DNA of 10,386 nt from an uncultured Megamonas sp. (lineage in GTDB: Bacteria; Bacillota; Negativicutes; Selenomonadales; Selenomonadaceae). The translations under genes and the position numbers were made by a program. This document shows positions 1 through 5,859 of this stretch, piece by piece. The notes under the pieces are model-generated. The model was given only the letters and a program-made list of their open reading frames with translations. It was not told the DNA's origin and searched no databases. How positions within the stretch are numbered: position 1 is the first letter of the stretch; each line of letters begins with the position of its first letter. The stretch is taken from NCBI GenBank assembly GCA_900554895.1, contig USIX01000077.1:1-10386 (forward strand), in the 5' to 3' direction.

Positions 1-214
1 GCCGGTAAAGACGCTTATTGTCGTAGGTACTTTAAATGGCTTAATTTTACCGATTACTTTGTTGGTGATGATTATTGCAGCGCATAAAAAATCCGTTGTT
101 GGTGATTATAAACACCCTGTATGGATGAGTGTTTTCGGTGTAATTGTTGTTTTAATGACGGCGTATATGGGCGTATTGACCGTTATCAATCAATTGCCTA
201 AATTATTTATGTGA
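1..214 (+). CDS. NRAMP-like membrane transporter, YcsG type (3' end only)
   Basis: The frame is open from base 2 to a TGA at 212-214 and gives about 70 C-terminal residues, beginning PVKTLIVVGTLNGLILPITL. Two hydrophobic segments are visible (LIVVGTLNGLILPITLLVMI and WMSVFGVIVVLMTAYMGVL), separated by a charged loop AAHKKSVVGDYKHP. This pattern fits the last two transmembrane helices of an NRAMP-family (SLC11-like) inner-membrane transporter. In Bacillus subtilis the NRAMP-like gene ycsG sits beside ycsF (pxpA), ycsI, kipI and kipA, and the same partners follow here, which supports the YcsG assignment more strongly than the short sequence does alone. The substrate is unknown. It may be a metal ion or, by guilt of association, a lactam or amino acid used by the downstream enzymes. 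The N-terminus lies outside the window. Confidence 0.72.
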   Translation, partial: PVKTLIVVGTLNGLILPITLLVMIIAAHKKSVVGDYKHPVWMSVFGVIVVLMTAYMGVLTVINQLPKLFM

Positions 215-217
215 TAC

Positions 218-222
218 GGAGG
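218..222 (+). promoter_or_regulatory. Ribosome binding site that sets the pxpB start
   Basis: GGAGG lies four bases after the TGA of the transporter gene and nine bases before a TTG codon at 232. The longer reading frame from a GTG at 211 would place this Shine-Dalgarno sequence inside the coding region and has no upstream site of its own. TTG at 232 is therefore the better start. Confidence 0.8.
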
Positions 223-231
223 CGATTTGAT

Positions 232-969
232 TTGATTAATGATTTTGAAATAAAACCATTGGGTGAAACGGCGCTTATCGTGAAATTCGGTAATGAAATC
301 AGCCCGCAAATACATTATAAAATTAAATCTTTATCGGAATATCTGGAAAAATATCCGTTTGTAGGTATGGTGGAATATGTCATATCATATACAAGTCTTG
401 CCATATATTACAATCCGTTTACGGTAAAAAAATCTTTTTCTCAGTATAAAGAACAGTCTGCAGTACAAATTGTGGCAACATATATTAAGGATTGTGTACA
501 GAAAATGCAGCAGGTAGATGAAAGCAGGGCGAATGTCGTGGAAATTCCCGTCTGTTACGGAGGAAAGTACGGGCCGGATATAGAGTTTGTAGCAAAACAT
601 AATAATTTATCGGTGCAAGAAGTGATAGATATTCATACGGCACCGCAGTATCTGGTGTATATGATAGGTTTTTGCCCGGGATTTCCGTATCTTGGCGGTA
701 TGGATAAACGTATTGCTACGCCGCGGCGTGAAGTTCCGCGGATAGAGATACCGGCGCGCAGCATCGGAATTGCCGGCGAGCAGACGGGCGGTTACCCGAT
801 AAGTACACCTGGTGGCTGGCAGATAATCGGACGTACGCCGATAGAAATGTTCAATCCCGATGATGAGGAAAATCCTACATTGCTTCATTCTGGTGATTTA
901 GTAAAATTCTATGCAGTATCGGAAAAAGAATATTTGGCATTAAAGGGGGAACGGGCGCATGAGTCTTAA
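232..969 (+). CDS. pxpB: 5-oxoprolinase subunit PxpB (KipI / allophanate hydrolase subunit 1 family)
   Basis: This 245-residue protein belongs to the KipI/AHS1 family. With PxpA and PxpC, family members form the ATP-dependent 5-oxoprolinase that opens the 5-oxoproline (pyroglutamate) ring to L-glutamate in the cytoplasm. The family signature GFCPGFPYLGG is at about residues 146-156. It is followed by TPRREVPRIEIPARS, GEQTGGYP (182-189) and STPGGWQIIGRTP (191-203), all typical conserved blocks. The length is normal for the family. The TTG start at 232 is chosen for its GGAGG nine bases upstream; a GTG at 211 would add seven residues without a ribosome site. The 3' end overlaps pxpC by 11 bases, which suggests translational coupling of partner subunits. 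B. subtilis KipI is also known as an inhibitor of the sporulation kinase KinA, but the operon context here favours the metabolic role. Confidence 0.9.
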   Translation: MINDFEIKPLGETALIVKFGNEISPQIHYKIKSLSEYLEKYPFVGMVEYVISYTSLAIYYNPFTVKKSFSQYKEQSAVQIVATYIKDCVQKMQQVDESRANVVEIPVCYGGKYGPDIEFVAKHNNLSVQEVIDIHTAPQYLVYMIGFCPGFPYLGGMDKRIATPRREVPRIEIPARSIGIAGEQTGGYPISTPGGWQIIGRTPIEMFNPDDEENPTLLHSGDLVKFYAVSEKEYLALKGERAHES

Positions 970-1957
970 AATTATTCGTCCGGGGCTGTTGACTACTCTT
1001 CAGGATACCGGCAGATACGGCTATCAAAAAGTAGGCATAATAACTTCCGGTGCTATGGATGTTTATTCTCTGCGTTTGGCAAATATTTTAGTGGGAAATG
1101 ATGAAAACGAAGCAGCGCTGGAAATAACTTTGACAGGGCCTACTATAGAATTTACTTCGGATACATTAATTGCCATTACAGGCGGAGATTTTTCCCCGAT
1201 AATTGACGGACAAAAAGTACAGACACTCAGACCGGTAGCTGTAAAAGCGGGAGCAATTTTGAAATTCAGTTCCTGCCGGACAGGATGCCGTGCTTATCTT
1301 GCCGTAGCAGGCGGTTATGATGTTCCGAAAGTCATGGGAAGTAAAAGTACGTACCTGAGAGCCGGTCTGGGCGGTTTTTACGGCAGAGCTTTAAGAAAAG
1401 GCGATTTACTTAATACGAATGAACCTAGTGAATACGGACAGCAGATGATGATTAATTTATTATCGCGCGGTGCTCATTCATATGCACATGCTAAATGGTG
1501 TATAAGCAAGGTGCATACTTCCAAGCAAAATCTGCGTAAGCCGATTAGAGTTATGGCAGGATTGCAGTATGATAATTTTTCGGAGCAGGCTAAATATGAT
1601 TTTTTTGCTACGGATTATTTGATTACTACACAGTCTGACCGTATGGGCTATCGTCTTGACGGAGCAAAGCTGAAGGCGAACGGACATTTGGAAATGATTT
1701 CCGAAGTGGCATGCTCCGGTACTATTCAGGTGCCTCCAAATGGACTGCCGATTATACTGATGGCAGACCATCAGACAACAGCAGGCTATCCCGTAATCGG
1801 ACAGATTGCGCTTGTAGATGTTGCACGTATTGCCCAGATGAAGCCGGGTGATAAGATTAACTTTAAATTAATCAGCAATGAAGAAGGAGAGCGTTTATTC
1901 ATTGCCATGGAAAAATGTATCGAAAATATAAAAATTGCTGTAGCAGGCAAACTCTAA
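959..1957 (+). CDS. pxpC: 5-oxoprolinase subunit PxpC (KipA / allophanate hydrolase subunit 2 family)
   Basis: This 332-residue protein is of the KipA/AHS2 family, often annotated as a biotin-dependent carboxyltransferase family protein. Visible family blocks are GLLTTLQDTGRYGYQKVGI (residues 9-27), the GAMD turn (31-34), RAYLAVAGG (111-119), STYLRAGLGG (130-139), DRMGYRL (227-233) and VPPNGLPIILMADHQTTAGY (258-277). Family proteins pair with KipI to form one active unit; equivalents of both are fused in the carboxyltransferase region of urea carboxylase. The ATG at 959 has AGGGGGA eight bases upstream, inside the pxpB coding region, and the genes overlap by 11 bases. Length and motifs look intact. 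The next gene follows after 15 bases, so co-transcription with accB is very likely. The exact substrate (5-oxoproline or another lactam) cannot be read from sequence. Confidence 0.9.
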   Translation: MSLKIIRPGLLTTLQDTGRYGYQKVGIITSGAMDVYSLRLANILVGNDENEAALEITLTGPTIEFTSDTLIAITGGDFSPIIDGQKVQTLRPVAVKAGAILKFSSCRTGCRAYLAVAGGYDVPKVMGSKSTYLRAGLGGFYGRALRKGDLLNTNEPSEYGQQMMINLLSRGAHSYAHAKWCISKVHTSKQNLRKPIRVMAGLQYDNFSEQAKYDFFATDYLITTQSDRMGYRLDGAKLKANGHLEMISEVACSGTIQVPPNGLPIILMADHQTTAGYPVIGQIALVDVARIAQMKPGDKINFKLISNEEGERLFIAMEKCIENIKIAVAGKL

Positions 1958-1958
1958 T

Positions 1959-1964
1959 AGGAGG
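1959..1964 (+). promoter_or_regulatory. Ribosome binding site that sets the accB TTG start
   Basis: A perfect AGGAGG begins one base after the pxpC stop codon and lies eight bases before TTG at 1973. No ATG in the accB frame is close by, so this site identifies the TTG as the start. Confidence 0.8.
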
Positions 1965-1972
1965 TTATTGTT

Positions 1973-2395
1973 TTGTTATCTTTAGAGGAAATAAAAGATT
2001 TAGTAAAAGTATTGGAAGATTCTTCCTTGAATAAATTGGAACTTAAATTTGAAGACGGTAAGGTTTTATTGGAGAAAGCTGTTACAGTAGTAAATGAACC
2101 GGCAGTCAGTACGGTTACCGCTCCTGTTGCAGTACCTGCCAAGACAGGAGAGCAGATTGTGGAAATTACAGCACCGATGGTAGGCACTTTTTATGGTGCG
2201 CCGGACCCGAAAGCAGAGCCTTTTGTCAAAGTCGGTTCCAAAGTAACGCCAAATACGGTTGTATGTATTTTGGAAGCAATGAAACTGTTTTCAGAAATTG
2301 AAGCGGAAGTGGAAGGCGAGATTACAGAAGTTCTCGTCAATGATGGTGAATTTGTGGAATTCGGACAGCCTTTATTTAAGGTAAAAACGGTATAA
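1973..2395 (+). CDS. accB: Biotin carboxyl carrier protein (BCCP, AccB-like)
   Basis: This 140-residue protein has the usual BCCP layout. An N-terminal helical segment (1-35, [20 protein letters not shown]) is followed by a flexible linker rich in Ala, Pro, Val and Thr (about 40-62) and a C-terminal biotinyl/lipoyl domain (about 64-140). The biotinylation motif EAMK is at 101-104, making Lys104 the expected biotin-lysine. The family form is usually EAMKLMNEIE; here it is [10 protein letters not shown]. The thumb-like stretch [13 protein letters not shown] (67-79) is typical of AccB-type carriers. Translation starts at TTG 1973 behind a perfect AGGAGG. The gene sits between pxpC and accC rather than beside fatty-acid genes. 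It may therefore serve a dedicated carboxylase in this operon rather than, or as well as, acetyl-CoA carboxylase. Confidence 0.9.
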   Translation: MLSLEEIKDLVKVLEDSSLNKLELKFEDGKVLLEKAVTVVNEPAVSTVTAPVAVPAKTGEQIVEITAPMVGTFYGAPDPKAEPFVKVGSKVTPNTVVCILEAMKLFSEIEAEVEGEITEVLVNDGEFVEFGQPLFKVKTV

Positions 2396-2416
2396 TGGCA
2401 AAGAAAGGTTTTATTT

Positions 2417-3775
2417 ATGTTTAAGAAAGTTTTAATTGCCAATCGCGGTGAAATTGCAGTACGTATTATTCGTGCCTGCCATGAGTTGGGAATTAGTGCT
2501 GTGGCTGTTTATTCCGAAGCCGATAAGGACTCATTGCATGTCCGTCTTGCTGACGAGGCGTACTGTATCGGACCGTCGCAGGCAAAAAAAAGTTATCTTG
2601 ATATATCAAGGATTATAGAAACGGCGAAAGCGGCAAAAGCGGATGCTATTCATCCGGGTTACGGATTTTTGGCAGAAAATGCCGATTTTGCCGATGCGTG
2701 CGTAAATTACAATATAACGTATATAGGTGCAAGCGGCGAAGCTATACGCAAAATGGGCGATAAGGCTGTAGCCAGAAAGACCATGCAGAAAGTGGGGGTG
2801 CCTGTCGTACCCGGAACGGAGGATTTAATCCATGATGAGGAAGAGGCACGCAAGACAGCGGAGCAAATCGGTTATCCCGTATTGATAAAAGCAACTGCCG
2901 GCGGCGGCGGTAAAGGTATGCGCGTTGTGGAAGACAGTACAGAGCTGATAAAGGCACTGCGTCAGGCTGCACAGGAAGCAGAACGTTCGTTCGGCAATGC
3001 CGGCGTTTATTTGGAAAAATATCTGACGCATTCCCGTCATGTGGAAATTCAGATAATGGCAGATAATTATGGCAATGTCGTTTATCTTGGAGAGCGAGAC
3101 TGTTCGACGCAGCGTCGCCATCAGAAAGTGATAGAGGAAGCACCTTCGCCGATTGTAACGCCGCAGATTAGGGAAAAAATGGGCAGAGCGGCCGTGGCTG
3201 CGGCAAGAGCCGTAAATTACAGCGGCGCAGGTACGGTTGAGTTTATCGTTGACGAACGGAAGAATTTTTATTTCATGGAAATGAATACACGTATTCAGGT
3301 TGAACATCCTGTCACGGAAATGGTAACGGGTACGGATTTGATAAAAACGCAAATCATGGTAGCCGCAGGAGAAAAACTGCCATGGGTGCAGGAAGATATT
3401 CATATGAACGGCTGGGCAATTGAATGCCGTGTGAATGCGGAAGACCCCCTGCATAATTTCATGCCGTGCCCGGGACGGATTACACGCTATAATCCGCCGT
3501 TTGGCAAAGGCATTCGTGTAGACAGTGCCATGTATAAGGGTTATCTTATAACGCCGTTTTATGATTCCATGATTGCCAAACTGATTGTCTGGGCACCGAC
3601 AAGACAGGAAGCTATTGATAAGATGGAAAGAGCATTATCATCCTTCCGCATTGAAGGCGTGAATACGACAATAAACCTGCAGCGAAAGATTTTATTGACG
3701 GAGGCTTTCAAAGAAGCCAAAATCGATACAAATTATCTGGAGGAACATTTAGAGGAAATTTTAAATAAATACTGA
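2417..3775 (+). CDS. accC: Biotin carboxylase (AccC-like, ATP-grasp)
   Basis: This 452-residue enzyme would carboxylate the biotin on BCCP using ATP and bicarbonate. The N-terminal biotin-carboxylase domain begins FKKVLIANRGEIAVRIIRA (2-20) and contains HPGYGFLAEN (79-88). The ATP-grasp domain has the glycine-rich loop AGGGGKGM (161-168). Its active-site strand FMEMNTRIQVEHPVTEMVTG (286-305) contains Glu288, Asn290, Arg292 and Glu296. The C-terminal domain has ECRVNAEDP (336-344), with Arg338 in the conserved position, and FMPCPGRI (348-355). All key residues appear present and the length is normal for a stand-alone subunit. ATG 2417 has AAAGG eight bases upstream and follows accB by 21 bases. 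No acetyl-CoA carboxyltransferase genes (accA/accD) are seen; the candidate carboxyltransferase partners here are PxpB and PxpC. Confidence 0.95.
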   Translation: MFKKVLIANRGEIAVRIIRACHELGISAVAVYSEADKDSLHVRLADEAYCIGPSQAKKSYLDISRIIETAKAAKADAIHPGYGFLAENADFADACVNYNITYIGASGEAIRKMGDKAVARKTMQKVGVPVVPGTEDLIHDEEEARKTAEQIGYPVLIKATAGGGGKGMRVVEDSTELIKALRQAAQEAERSFGNAGVYLEKYLTHSRHVEIQIMADNYGNVVYLGERDCSTQRRHQKVIEEAPSPIVTPQIREKMGRAAVAAARAVNYSGAGTVEFIVDERKNFYFMEMNTRIQVEHPVTEMVTGTDLIKTQIMVAAGEKLPWVQEDIHMNGWAIECRVNAEDPLHNFMPCPGRITRYNPPFGKGIRVDSAMYKGYLITPFYDSMIAKLIVWAPTRQEAIDKMERALSSFRIEGVNTTINLQRKILLTEAFKEAKIDTNYLEEHLEEILNKY

Positions 3776-3793
3776 TTTGAGGAGGGGCAATTT

Positions 3794-4582
3794 ATGAACT
3801 TAGCAACAGCATCACCGGAAGAAGTAAGGCAGTTAATCCGTAAGGGTGAGCTTGATGCACAGACAAGCGGTATGTGTAACGGTTATGCACAGGCCAATAT
3901 GGCTGTACTGCCTAAAGATTTGGCATTTGATTTTCTTCTGTTTACACAGCGCAATAAAAAACCGTGTCCGGTGCTTGATGTGACGGAAGCCGGTTCCCCC
4001 GTACCGAAACTGGTGGCGCCATCAGCTGATTTGCGTCACGATATACCGCGTTATCGCATATATCGCCACGGCGAACTTACGGATGAAGTAACCGATATTG
4101 AAAAATACTGGCGTGATGATTTGGTGGCGTTTCTTTTAGGTTGCAGTTTTTCATTTGAAGGACCGATGCTGGAAGCGGGACTGGAAGTACGTCACATTAC
4201 GGATAAGCACAATGTACCTATGTATAAAACAAACATCGAATGTGTTCCTGCAGGCGTATTTCATGGACCGATGGTTGTATCCATGCGTCCGATGAAACCG
4301 GCGGAGGCAATACGCGCTGTGCAGATTACGACACGTATGCCGTTTGTGCATGGTGCTCCTGTGCATATCGGCGACCCTGAGGCAATAGGCATAAAAGACA
4401 TCGACAAGCCGGATTTCGGCGAACGTTCGGAGATAAAACCGGGTGAAGTTCCTGTATTTTGGGCTTGTGGCGTAACTCCGCAGGCGGTGGCAATGGCAGT
4501 GAAACCGGAGTTTATGATAACGCATGCACCGGGATACATGTTTATAACGGATGTACTTAATGCACAGTTATCCATAATGTAA
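3794..4582 (+). CDS. YcsI-family (DUF1445/UPF0317) putative hydro-lyase
   Basis: This 262-residue soluble protein matches the YcsI/DUF1445 family, annotated as putative hydro-lyase. Conserved blocks visible are GMCNGYAQANMAVLP (26-40), FLLFTQRNKKPCPVLDV (47-63), FLLGCSFSFEGPM (113-125), FWACGVTPQ (222-230) and THAPGYMFITD (243-253). The conserved cysteines at 117 and 225 may be functionally important. The family is related to a region of vertebrate D-glutamate cyclase (DGLUCY), which interconverts D-glutamate and 5-oxo-D-proline. A step in 5-oxoproline metabolism would fit the pxpB/pxpC neighbours, but the activity of the bacterial protein is inferred. The start is ATG 3794 with GGAGGGG about eight bases upstream, 18 bases after accC. 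It is the last gene of the operon and ends in three consecutive in-frame TAA codons (4580-4588). Confidence 0.88.
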   Translation: MNLATASPEEVRQLIRKGELDAQTSGMCNGYAQANMAVLPKDLAFDFLLFTQRNKKPCPVLDVTEAGSPVPKLVAPSADLRHDIPRYRIYRHGELTDEVTDIEKYWRDDLVAFLLGCSFSFEGPMLEAGLEVRHITDKHNVPMYKTNIECVPAGVFHGPMVVSMRPMKPAEAIRAVQITTRMPFVHGAPVHIGDPEAIGIKDIDKPDFGERSEIKPGEVPVFWACGVTPQAVAMAVKPEFMITHAPGYMFITDVLNAQLSIM

Positions 4583-4703
4583 TAATAATTTCGGAAGATG
4601 TTTATTTTTCTTTGCTGAAAGGTAAAACTGCCCGATACAATATGAAATAAAGAGTGATTATCTTTCGTGTGATAAATCGATACTTTTTAATCAAATAAAA
4701 AAA

Positions 4704-4733
4704 TTGATAAATAAAAATAAAAAAGCGTATAAG
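4704..4733 (+). promoter_or_regulatory. Candidate sigma-70-type promoter for the P-loop kinase gene
   Basis: TTGATA (4704-4709) and TATAAG (4728-4733) are separated by 18 bases in an A/T-rich stretch, each one mismatch from consensus. Transcription would begin near 4740, about 50 bases before the ATG at 4789. This gives the gene independent expression from the operon to its left. I see no convincing intrinsic terminator in 4583-4703, so some read-through from the pxp operon is possible. Confidence 0.5.
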
Positions 4734-4788
4734 ATGATTAGGCAGGAGCAGAGCAATAAACATGAAGTGCGAGGAAGGAAGAATGTAA

Positions 4789-5334
4789 ATGAATTCAGGA
4801 AGAATTGTTGTGATTACTGGCTCGCCAGGGACGGGAAAGACAACAACTGCGTCGATTGTCGCAAAAAAATCAGACATGGATAAATCAGTGCATATGCATA
4901 CGGATGATTTTTTTCATTATTTGAGCAAAGGCGCAATACCACCATATTTACCAGAGTCTAATGAACAAAATTTAGTTGTCATTGAAGCATTTTTAGAAGC
5001 TGCGAAGCGATATGCTCGTGGAGGATATGACGTAATTGTAGATGGAATTGTCGGACCATGGTTTTTGGAACCGTGGAGAGCTATTGTTCGAGAAGATTAT
5101 AAGGTACATTATATTGTTTTAAGAGCTAGCAGGGAAGAAACTATGAAAAGAGCTGTAGAACGTTCAAAATTAGACAGAAGAACAAATGTTGAATTAGTAG
5201 AAACAATGTGGGAACAATTTTGTAATCTGGGAATATATGAAACAAATGTTATAGAAACGACAACTTATTCTATTCAAGAAACCGTTTTTGCAGTAAAAGA
5301 AAAAATTGCAAGTGGAACGGCATTGCTATCTTAA
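4789..5334 (+). CDS. P-loop NTPase, small-molecule-kinase-like (AAA_33 / chloramphenicol phosphotransferase-like fold)
   Basis: The protein is a 181-residue single-domain P-loop NTPase. The Walker A motif GSPGTGKTT is at residues 11-19, right after a first beta strand (RIVVIT). MHTDDFFHYL (36-45) carries two acidic residues where related kinases bind substrate. VIVDGIVGPWFLEPWR (82-97) resembles the Walker B strand and substrate loop of the chloramphenicol-phosphotransferase-like group. ERSKLDRRT (124-132) fits an arginine-rich lid. The substrate is unknown: a small molecule, nucleoside or antibiotic are all possible, and a zeta-toxin-like role is less likely since no antitoxin gene is adjacent. 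There are no membrane segments. GGAAGG at 4773-4778 serves the ATG at 4789. GC is about 36% by my count, and arginine is mostly AGA, whereas the neighbours favour CGT/CGC. Both points suggest a separate origin. Confidence 0.75.
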   Translation: MNSGRIVVITGSPGTGKTTTASIVAKKSDMDKSVHMHTDDFFHYLSKGAIPPYLPESNEQNLVVIEAFLEAAKRYARGGYDVIVDGIVGPWFLEPWRAIVREDYKVHYIVLRASREETMKRAVERSKLDRRTNVELVETMWEQFCNLGIYETNVIETTTYSIQETVFAVKEKIASGTALLS

Positions 5335-5371
5335 ATAATTTCTGAAAATGGAAAATTTATTTATCAGAGAA

Positions 5372-5425
5372 ACAACAAAGACGGCGGTATGTTACCCTCT
5401 CCGGGAGCATACCGCCGCTTGTTGT
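5372..5425. repeat. Long compound inverted repeat / stem-loop
   Basis: A perfect 10-base-pair stem joins CGGCGGTATG (5382-5391) to CATACCGCCG (5408-5417). It extends outwards by nine more pairs (ACAACAAAG with CTTGTTGT) with two single bulged A residues at 5377 and 5381. The 16-base loop can form a further CTCT/GGAG mini-stem around CCG. The GC-rich core stands out in an AT-rich gap. No T-run follows on the plus strand. On the minus strand the sequence after the core is T-rich (TCTTTGTTGTTTCTC), so it could terminate minus-strand transcripts. It begins 37 bases after the kinase stop codon and could also protect that mRNA's 3' end. Confidence 0.7.
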
Positions 5426-5432
5426 CAGCAGT

Positions 5433-5492
5433 TCATTTCATGATTTGCGTATAGTTCCTTTTGACGTATTCTTCATAGCTAAAGCTAGGAGA
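5433..5492 (-). pseudogene. Possible 3' remnant of a decayed minus-strand gene (tentative)
   Basis: Reading leftwards, an open stretch of 19 codons encodes SPSFSYEEYVKRNYTQIMK and ends at a TGA (5433-5435); an in-frame TAA lies just upstream at 5493-5495, and no start codon with a ribosome site is seen. The polar, charged composition looks like a real protein C-terminus, and the stem-loop at 5425-5372 begins only seven bases after the stop, as a terminator would. This may still be chance. I do not recognise the family. Confidence 0.2.
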
Positions 5493-5716
5493 TTATGGGA
5501 TATTAATAAATGTTAAGTGTTTTTGCAAAACATAGAAATTTAATGATTTTTTGAATAAGCGATAATATCGTTTATGAATTGCAATGCAGTGATTATAAAT
5601 GAGACTTACTGCATTAATTTGCCTATGAAGTTTTCTGTTTTTCTTGTCGTAAAATTCTTGATGTACGACCTAACAGTTCTGTGAATACTAAATTGTGGAT
5701 TTATTTCTAAAGTAGG

Positions 5717-5743
5717 AAAATAATAAAAGCCCCAAAAAGGGGC
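5717..5743 (-). terminator. Intrinsic terminator of the sucrose operon
   Basis: On the minus strand, GCCCC-TTTTT-GGGGC forms a five-pair GC stem (5743-5729) followed by TTTTATTATTTTCC. This is a typical Rho-independent terminator shape, though the stem is short. It lies about 120 bases beyond the scrB stop codon and is the nearest candidate for ending the scrA-scrR-scrB transcript. Confidence 0.7.
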
Positions 5744-5859
5744 CAGCAAATAATATATGGTTGATAGATTAATTCAATACACTTGCACTATTTAAGATGC
5801 GGACATAAAAATATTTTTTGTAGAGGTAAGCAAATTACAGGTTTAACGGGTGATTTTGA

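Larger units (their letters stand above)
5335..5859. other. 525-base non-coding gap between convergent transcription units
   Basis: This AT-rich stretch has no intact gene on either strand. It contains a long compound hairpin (5372-5425), a short minus-strand open stretch that could be the end of a decayed gene (5433-5492), and a minus-strand intrinsic terminator (5721-5743). The part from 5500 to 5720 shows only a weak inverted repeat (5583-5590 with 5608-5615) and nothing else I can name. The gap is much longer than the 15-24 base spacers elsewhere in the window, which fits an insertion or decay site. Confidence 0.6.

Noticed and set aside
211..231. GTG start at 211 for pxpB, adding MIRRRFD
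   Set aside because: The GGAGG at 218-222 would lie inside the gene and no ribosome site precedes 211; TTG at 232 is correctly spaced.
2742..3454. Long open frames on the minus strand opposite accC
   Set aside because: They lie wholly inside a clear biotin carboxylase gene, have low-complexity Cys/His/Arg-rich translations and no ribosome sites.
4151..4575. Minus-strand open frames opposite the YcsI-family gene
   Set aside because: They are antisense shadows of a gene with strong family motifs, and their translations show no recognisable domain.
4583..4703. A terminator after the pxp operon
   Set aside because: The stretch is AT-rich with only loose short repeats; no GC stem followed by T residues was found.
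5583..5615. Inverted repeat AATGCAGT / ACTGCATT
   Set aside because: Only eight pairs with a loop of about 17 bases, AT-rich flanks and no T-run; too weak to call a terminator or element.
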